This document shows positions 58,490 to 64,000 of a stretch of DNA of 64,000 bases, one piece after another. Position numbers and translations under genes: made by a program. The notes under the pieces are model-generated. The model searched no databases, was not told the origin of the DNA, and saw nothing but the letters and a program-made list of their open reading frames with translations. The DNA is taken from assembly GCF_002878395.1 (NCBI RefSeq), contig NC_061112.1:41265186-41329185 (forward strand), written 5' to 3'. The stretch is from Capsicum annuum. Its lineage: Eukaryota > Streptophyta > Magnoliopsida > Solanales > Solanaceae. Position 1 is the stretch's first letter. The number at the start of each line of letters is the position of its first letter.

Positions 58490-61400
58490 TTGTTACTGGT
58501 ATGCTCCATGTATTTCATTTTGATGTGTATGTGTTGATGGACCCTGGGTCAAGTCTTTCTTATGTGACTCCGTTGGTGGCTGTGAATTTTGAAATCAATG
58601 CTGAAAAGATTTCCAAGCCTTTTCTAGTATCTACACCAGTGGGTGAATCTGTTGTTGGTAAGCAAATATATAAGAAGTGTCCTATCATTGTTCTTAACAG
58701 AGTCATGTTTTCATATTTGATTGAGCTAGACATGGTTGATTTTGATATTATTCTGGGTATGGATTGGCTATATACTCTTGTTATGCATCCATAGACTGTC
58801 GTACTCGGGTAGTCAAGTTTCAGTTTCCCAATGAGCCAATCTTTGAGTGGTCCGAAAATTCTGTATCTCCTAAAAGTCATTTCATATCCTATCTTAAAGC
58901 TAGGAAGTTGATTTCCAAAGGTTGTATCTATCATTTGGTTCGAGTTACAAATACTAAGTCTGAGACTCTAACTATTCAATCTCTTAGTGTTGTTAATGAG
59001 TTTTCTGATGTTTTCCCGGAAGATCTCCCAGGGGTACCTCCCGATAGAGAGATAGAATTCAAAATTGATCTTCTCCCTGATACACGTCCAATTTCTATTC
59101 TTTCGTATCGTATGGACCCCGCAGAACTTAGGGAGTTGAAAGAGCAACTCAAAGATCTTTTTGATAAGGGTTTTATAAGGCCCAGTGTGTCTCCCTGGGG
59201 TGCACTCATTTTATTCGTGCGAAAGAAAGATAGTTCATTGCACATGTGCATAGACTATCGTCAGCTTAACAAGGTCACAGTCAAAAATAAGTACCCTCTT
59301 CCTAGAATTGATGACTTGTTTGATCAGCTGCAAGGTGTTAGTTATTTCTCAAAAATAGATTTGAGATCCGACTATCACCAACTTAAAGTCAAAGAGTGTG
59401 ACATTTCAAAGATAGCTTTCCGCACTAGTTATGGTCATTTTGAATTCTTGGTCATGTCCTTTGGATTAACTAATTCCCCAGCAGTTTTTATGGACCTCAT
59501 GAATTGGGTGTTCAGACCATACCTGGATATGTTTATTATTGTGTTCATATATGGTATTCTTGTGTACTCCCAAAGTGAGAACGACCATGTAAATCATCTC
59601 TAAATTATTTTCCAGACCCTTAGAAATCAGCGGTTGTTTGCTAAATTTAACAAGTGTGAATTTTGGCTTCGGTCAGTTGCTTTTCTGGGTCACATTATTT
59701 CTTCTAAAGGTATTAGATTGATCCTCAAAAGGTAGAAGCTGTGAAAAGTTGGCCTAGACCTATTTCCCCATCTGATATTAGGAGTTTCCTAGGTCTAACT
59801 GGCTACTACCATTATTTCATCGAAGGTCTCTCTTCCATTGCTGCTCCTTTGACCCGGTTAACCCAAAAGAAGGTTAAATTTTAGTGGCCAGATTCTTGCG
59901 AGAAGATTTTTCAGGAATTGAAGACTCGACTTACTTCAACCCTTGTGATAACCCTGCCTAATGGTATCAATGATTTTGTGGTATATTGTGATGCTTCCAG
60001 AGTTGGTTTAGGTTGTGTGTTGATGCAGAAGGGTAAGGTTATAGCTTACGCTTCCCGATAGTTGAAACCTCATGAGAAGAATTATCCTACCCATGACCTT
60101 GAGTTAGCTGTAGTGGTTTTTGCTTTGAAAAAATTAGAGACACTACCTATATGGCGTTGATGTTGATGTCTTTACGATCACAACAGTTTGCAGTATTTGT
60201 TTACTCAAATAGAATTGAATCTTCAGCAGAGGCGATGGTTAGAATTGCTAAAGGATTACGATATGAGTGTGTTATATCACCCGGGCAAGGCTAATGTAGT
60301 GGTAGATGCTCTTAGCAGGTCGTCCATGGGTAGTGTAGCACATGTCGAGAAAGATAAGAAGGAGTTAGCCTGTGAAGTACATCGTTTAGCTAGGTTAGGT
60401 GTTAGATTACTTGACTCAGTTGAAGGTAATGCTTAGGTCCAAAGTAGTTCTGAATCTTCCCTAGTTTCTGAAGTGAAAGAGAAGCAGGATACAGATTCTC
60501 ATTTGTCGAACTAAAAGAATCAGTTAAAGACCAAAAGGTAGAAGTTTTCTTCCAAGGGGGAGATGGTGTATTTAGATTTCAGAATAGGTTGTGTATACCT
60601 AATGTTGATGATCTGAGGCAGAGGATTATGGTTGAGACGCATGGCGTGCGGTATTCTGTTCATCTCGGTGCTACCAAGATATACCATAATTTGCGGGAGA
60701 TTTATTGGTGGAATGGTATGAAGAAGGATATAGCGAATTTCATAGAGAAGTGTGCAACTTGCCAGCAGGTGAAGATAGAACACCAGAGCCTGGTAGAATG
60801 ATGCAAGAATTTAGTATCCCTACATGGAAATGGGAGGAAGTGAATATGGATTTTGTGACTGGTTTACCTCCTTCTCGCCATCATCATGATTCGATTTGGG
60901 TTGTTATAGATAGGTTGACTAAGTCCGCACATTTCCTGCCAGTGCATACATCTTTCACCACGGAGGACTATGCTAAGCTGTATATTCGAGAGTTAGTCAG
61001 GTTGTATGGAGTTCCGTTTTCTATCATCTCCGGTAGAGGTACTCAGTTTACTTCTCATTTTTGGAGGGCCTTCCAGAAGAGTCTTGGCACCCAAGTTCAT
61101 CTTAGCTCTGCTTTTCATCCGCAGACAGATGGTCAGGCTGAGAAGACTATCCAGACTTTGGAGGATATGTTGAGGGCTTGTGTTCTTGATTTCAAAGAAA
61201 GTTGGGATGAACACTTGCCGTTGATTGAATTTTCTTACAATAATAGTTTTCATGCTAGTATTGAAATGGCTCCGTTTAAAGCCTTGTATGGGAGAAGATG
61301 TAGATCACCCATAGGCTGGTTCGAAGTGGGTAAAGCTGTTGTAATTGGACCTGATGCTGTATTTGAGGCTATGGAGAAAGTTAATTTAATTCAGGAGAGG

Positions 61401-61905
61401 TTAAAGATAGCCCAGAGTCGTCAGAAGCCGTATGCAGATGTGAGAAGAAGAGCTCTTGAGGTTGAAGTTGATGATTTGGTGTATTTGAAAATCTCACCCA
61501 TGTAAGGGGTGAAAAGATTTGGAAAAAAAGGAAAGCTGAGTCCCAGAGTTGGCCCTTATAGAGTTTTTGATCGTGTTGGGAAAGCAGCTTATGAGGTTGA
61601 GTTGCCTACAGAATTGTCAGCTATCCATCCTGTGTTTCATGTTTCTATGCTCAAGAAGCACATTGGAGACTCTGTTGTTGTTGATCTGTCAGAAGGTTGT
61701 GATGTTAAGGATAGCCTTTAGTATGATGAAATCCCAGTTGAAATCCTAAATTATCAAGTCCGTAGACTGAGGAACAAGGAAATTCCCCAAGTTAAAGTTC
61801 TATGGCGAAATCAATCAGTAGAGGGTGCCACTTGGGAAACAGAAGCGGATATGCGAGCCAGTTACCCTTATTTTTTCTCCACGAGTTCGAATCAAGTTAA
61901 AGGTA
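58490..61905 (+). pseudogene. pol: pol of element 3 (protease-RT-RNase H-integrase-chromodomain), broken
   Basis: Protease has LMDPGSSLSYVTP (about 58530) and IILGMDWLY, then a frameshift at about 58790. RT (58830-59900) has [21 protein letters not shown], but the catalytic FIDD motif reads FIYG (codons 59550-59555), so both Asp are lost. A two-base loss near 59715 shifts the frame. RNase H has [17 protein letters not shown] and [16 protein letters not shown] one-base loss near 60787 shifts the integrase. Its 266-codon open frame (60705-61505) has MDFVTGLP and QAEKTIQTLEDML, but ISDRG has become ISGRG (61032-61034), losing the second acidic residue. A stop replaces Lys at 61504. The chromodomain-like tail (61722-61890) includes VKVLWRNQSVEGATWETEAD. 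Confidence 0.92.
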
Positions 61906-62101
61906 CTATTCCCTTAATTCAGTTTCCTTCTAATCTAATGTATTCCGCTATATGGTTATTCCCTTTACGGTTCGTGCATTTGGTGAAGTACTCAAGAGTA
62001 TTAGAGTAAAGTAAGCCCTTCTATGTGAGTAATTCCAGCTGTGCATCCTCATTTTCTCTTGTTCTTGGACTATTTAGAAACATTCGAGGATGAATGTTTC
62101 C

Positions 62102-62114
62102 AAGAGGGAGATAT
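62102..62114 (+). promoter_or_regulatory. Polypurine tract, element 3
   Basis: AAGAGGGAGATAT stands immediately before the 3' LTR start TGTAATATCCC. Confidence 0.8.
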
Positions 62115-62254
62115 TGTAATATCCCAATCATTCCTCAAGCATAAATCGTGTAGAGCATTGAATAAGCTTTCCATCGATATCAATTTCAGTAAAATTCAAC
62201 ATCGGATGAGTGAGTTATGGCCGTTTTACTGAATGCTATCGGATAGCCCAGGTT

Positions 62255-62575
62255 TGATGATCGACCTGGTGGACCGTCAAGTGTCCTGTCAAGCCAAGGA
62301 AGTATCTCCCTTTTTGGGATATCGTGTGACGATCAAAGTGGTGGACCATTACAAAGTTGAAGGACCATCAAGGTGTCCGTTAGACCGAGACAGAATGTCT
62401 TATTTCTGGCCCTAAAGTGACGGACAACTTGGTGGACCGTCACTTTTCTGACGGACCGTCAGGTCAACCGTCACATCGAGGCAGAATATTCTAGTTTTGG
62501 TGTTTGAGTGACGGACGACTTGGTGGACCGTCAGTCCCTCTAACAAACCGTCAGGTCGACCGTCATAGGCCCCAA
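62255..62575. repeat. GGTGGACCGTCA repeat block in the 3' LTR of element 3, longer form
   Basis: Same motif as at 54940-55195 but with an extra segment (GGTGGACCATTACAAAG..., AGACCGAGACAGAATG) inserted between units. ACTTGGTGGACCGTCA is found at about 62429 and 62519. Confidence 0.8.
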
Positions 62576-62611
62576 TCAGCAAATTTCAAATTTTTTTCAA
62601 AGGGGCATCTT

Positions 62612-62711
62612 NNNNNNNNNNNNNNNNNNNNNNNNNNNNNNNNNNNNNNNNNNNNNNNNNNNNNNNNNNNNNNNNNNNNNNNNNNNNNNNNNNNNNNNNN
62701 NNNNNNNNNNN
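62612..62711. other. Assembly gap of 100 N
   Basis: Exactly 100 undetermined bases, the usual placeholder for a gap of unknown size. The ~48 bp after it (TTTCTAATAGTTTTTTATCC...) have no counterpart in the 5' LTR, where GGGGAATCTTGG runs on directly to the TATA stretch. Confidence 0.98.
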
Positions 62712-62758
62712 GTTTCTAATAGTTTTTTATCCAAAATATTAGTTAAATAGGATTGTAG

Positions 62759-62761
<3 letters not shown>

Positions 62762-62812
<51 letters not shown>
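62762..62812. repeat. (TA)n microsatellite at the TATA position of the 3' LTR
   Basis: About 25 TA dinucleotides at the place where the 5' LTR has about 8. Expansion beside the assembly gap may have caused the gap. Confidence 0.92.
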
Positions 62813-62815
<3 letters not shown>

Positions 62816-64000
62816 GAAAAGAGAAGACCATTTCTCTCCAAATTTCCTTCAAGAATTCTCTAGAAACCTAGGCTTTCTTCCAAACCCAAAAATCAAATCA
62901 TCTCTAAGAAATTCAAGAAATCTCCCATAAATTTCTTCAAGTTGTTCAAGAACTAAGCTCCTCAAGTCAAAGGCAGCAAGGTCTTGGTCTAAAAGTGTAA
63001 GAAAGAAGTTTCAAGCAAGTTTCAATATCTTCAAAATCAAAATATAAGGTATGTGGGGTTTGAACAAGTACACTCCTTCCGTTCTTGTGCCTAAAGGTTT
63101 AATTTTTACTACTGATTTACATGATTTTTCAAGAGGGTTTACACCCAACTTTCTTTAATTATGATCTATGAGATTTGAGTTGAATAAGTTTGATATTTAT
63201 AATTATTTCACCATCATGTTTTCTAAATTGAGGGTTTATTCCATGAGCTATATATTATCATTATGTATTGATGATTTCTAAGCAATTTAACTCAAGTACC
63301 ATGAGTTGAATATTCTTAATATGAATTTATGATTTTGAACGATTTGAGACAAGTGTTATGAGTTATGCCTTTCCATGAGAAATTTAACTATTGAATGTAT
63401 ATTGATATGTGAACTTGAGAGTCGAGAATGAGTCTTGTGATGTTTCCATGAAGCTTTTGGTATTTGAAATGACTTGATAAACAAATGTATTTTATGCCGA
63501 GAAAGATTGTGTTGAGTTGAGTTGAGTTGAGTCGAGTTAGGAATCCACAAGATGTTTATGATTTAAAAATGAGATATAGTTATGTTTTGGTCTTTATGAT
63601 AGACCCATGAGTTGATATTGATTGAGGTAGATTTCATAACGCGTTCTGAGTTGAATCTGGGAGAAGTATTTATCACCGAGCTGAAAATATGGTATTTCTC
63701 CGAAACTATGTGCCACCGTAGGATTGATGTTGATGATTGTGGGCCAAAGGTTGAGTATGAGATTGTGATATTGAGATTGTGGTTGTATACCCTGGCAAGC
63801 GTACAACACCCTTGCCAATGTGGGGTTCTCTCCTTAGGACAGCAAAACATTGGACTCTATGCGGCTCACATGGAGTAGTTATGTCGGTTATAAGAAACTC
63901 CCAAACCCATAATTATCTAAATAACTTGAGTTACCGAGTTACTCTAAGTCATAAGTCAAAGCTTTTGAGTTGAGTTGAATGATTTATGAGATTTATGAAG

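Larger units (their letters stand above)
54712..64000 (+). mobile_element. Element 3: Ty3/gypsy chromovirus (Tekay/Del-like), 3' end beyond the window
   Basis: Complete 5' LTR, primer site, gag, pol, chromodomain-like tail and polypurine tract, and the first ~1.9 kb of the 3' LTR. Its pol has fewer stops than those of elements 1 and 2, but it has lost acidic residues in both RT and integrase. Its LTR family differs from both other elements although the proteins are clearly related. Confidence 0.93.
62115..64000 (+). mobile_element. 3' LTR of element 3, incomplete
   Basis: It starts TGTAATATCCC and is collinear with the 5' LTR to the window end, which corresponds to about 56460 in the 5' LTR. 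Against the 5' LTR it lacks about 90 bp near 62145, carries about 80 bp more of the GGTGGACCGTCA block near 62340-62420, and contains an N gap. The last ~600 bp lie outside the window. Confidence 0.9.

Noticed and set aside
1..64000. tRNA, rRNA or other structural RNA genes
   Set aside because: No tRNA-like A/B box arrangement or rRNA-like sequence was noticed by eye; the only tRNA-related sequences are retroelement primer sites. A tRNAscan or Rfam search was not possible here.

Overview
The window looks like repeat-dense plant nuclear DNA, most likely Solanaceae and possibly Capsicum. It is AT-rich, has no intact host gene, and consists of nested Ty3/gypsy chromoviruses of the Tel/Del-Tekay type, a Mutator-like transposase wreck, a tandem non-autonomous LTR element, and two decayed DUF1985 / C48 (Ulp1-like) peptidase genes of the kind carried by plant mobile DNA. 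Introns, plant-type LTRs, tRNA-iMet primer sites and chromodomains rule out a bacterial source. The genus is my inference from remembered Solanaceae protein families and was not tested.

Layout. 1-155 is the tail of an LTR. 273-829 and about 7590-8895 are the two halves of one MULE transposase pseudogene, split by a degenerate plus-strand LTR (about 840-7560) that itself carries a minus-strand solo LTR (3193-6575). 9035-17548 is an LTR-internal-LTR-internal-LTR array of a minus-strand non-autonomous element; the third LTR is cut off. 17549-18500 resembles the 5' flank of the DUF1985 genes further right. About 19062-22953 is a large palindrome with arms of about 640-650 bp around an almost absent spacer, opened in its right arm by a solo LTR (19838-22417) and cut at its right end by the next element.

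22954-32577 is a Tekay-like element with a truncated 3' LTR. 32807-42972 is a full-length relative with a perfect AATTT target duplication. 54712 to the window end is a third relative whose 3' LTR runs off the window and holds a 100-N assembly gap. All three have stop codons in gag and pol, and two have lost catalytic residues, so none looks autonomous.

42973-54711 is an island with fewer LTR elements: a 164-bp tandem repeat, a G/T-rich low-complexity tract, and two convergent DUF1985-peptidase pseudogenes (plus strand 46038-49610, minus strand 54231-50540). Their introns and flanks are filled with clusters of degenerate copies of one perfect 18-bp palindrome, CATCTGTTGCAACAGATG.

The window records successive insertions rather than a working gene system. 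I see no previously undescribed functional system with confidence; the palindrome and the 18-bp motif clusters are the most unusual structures.
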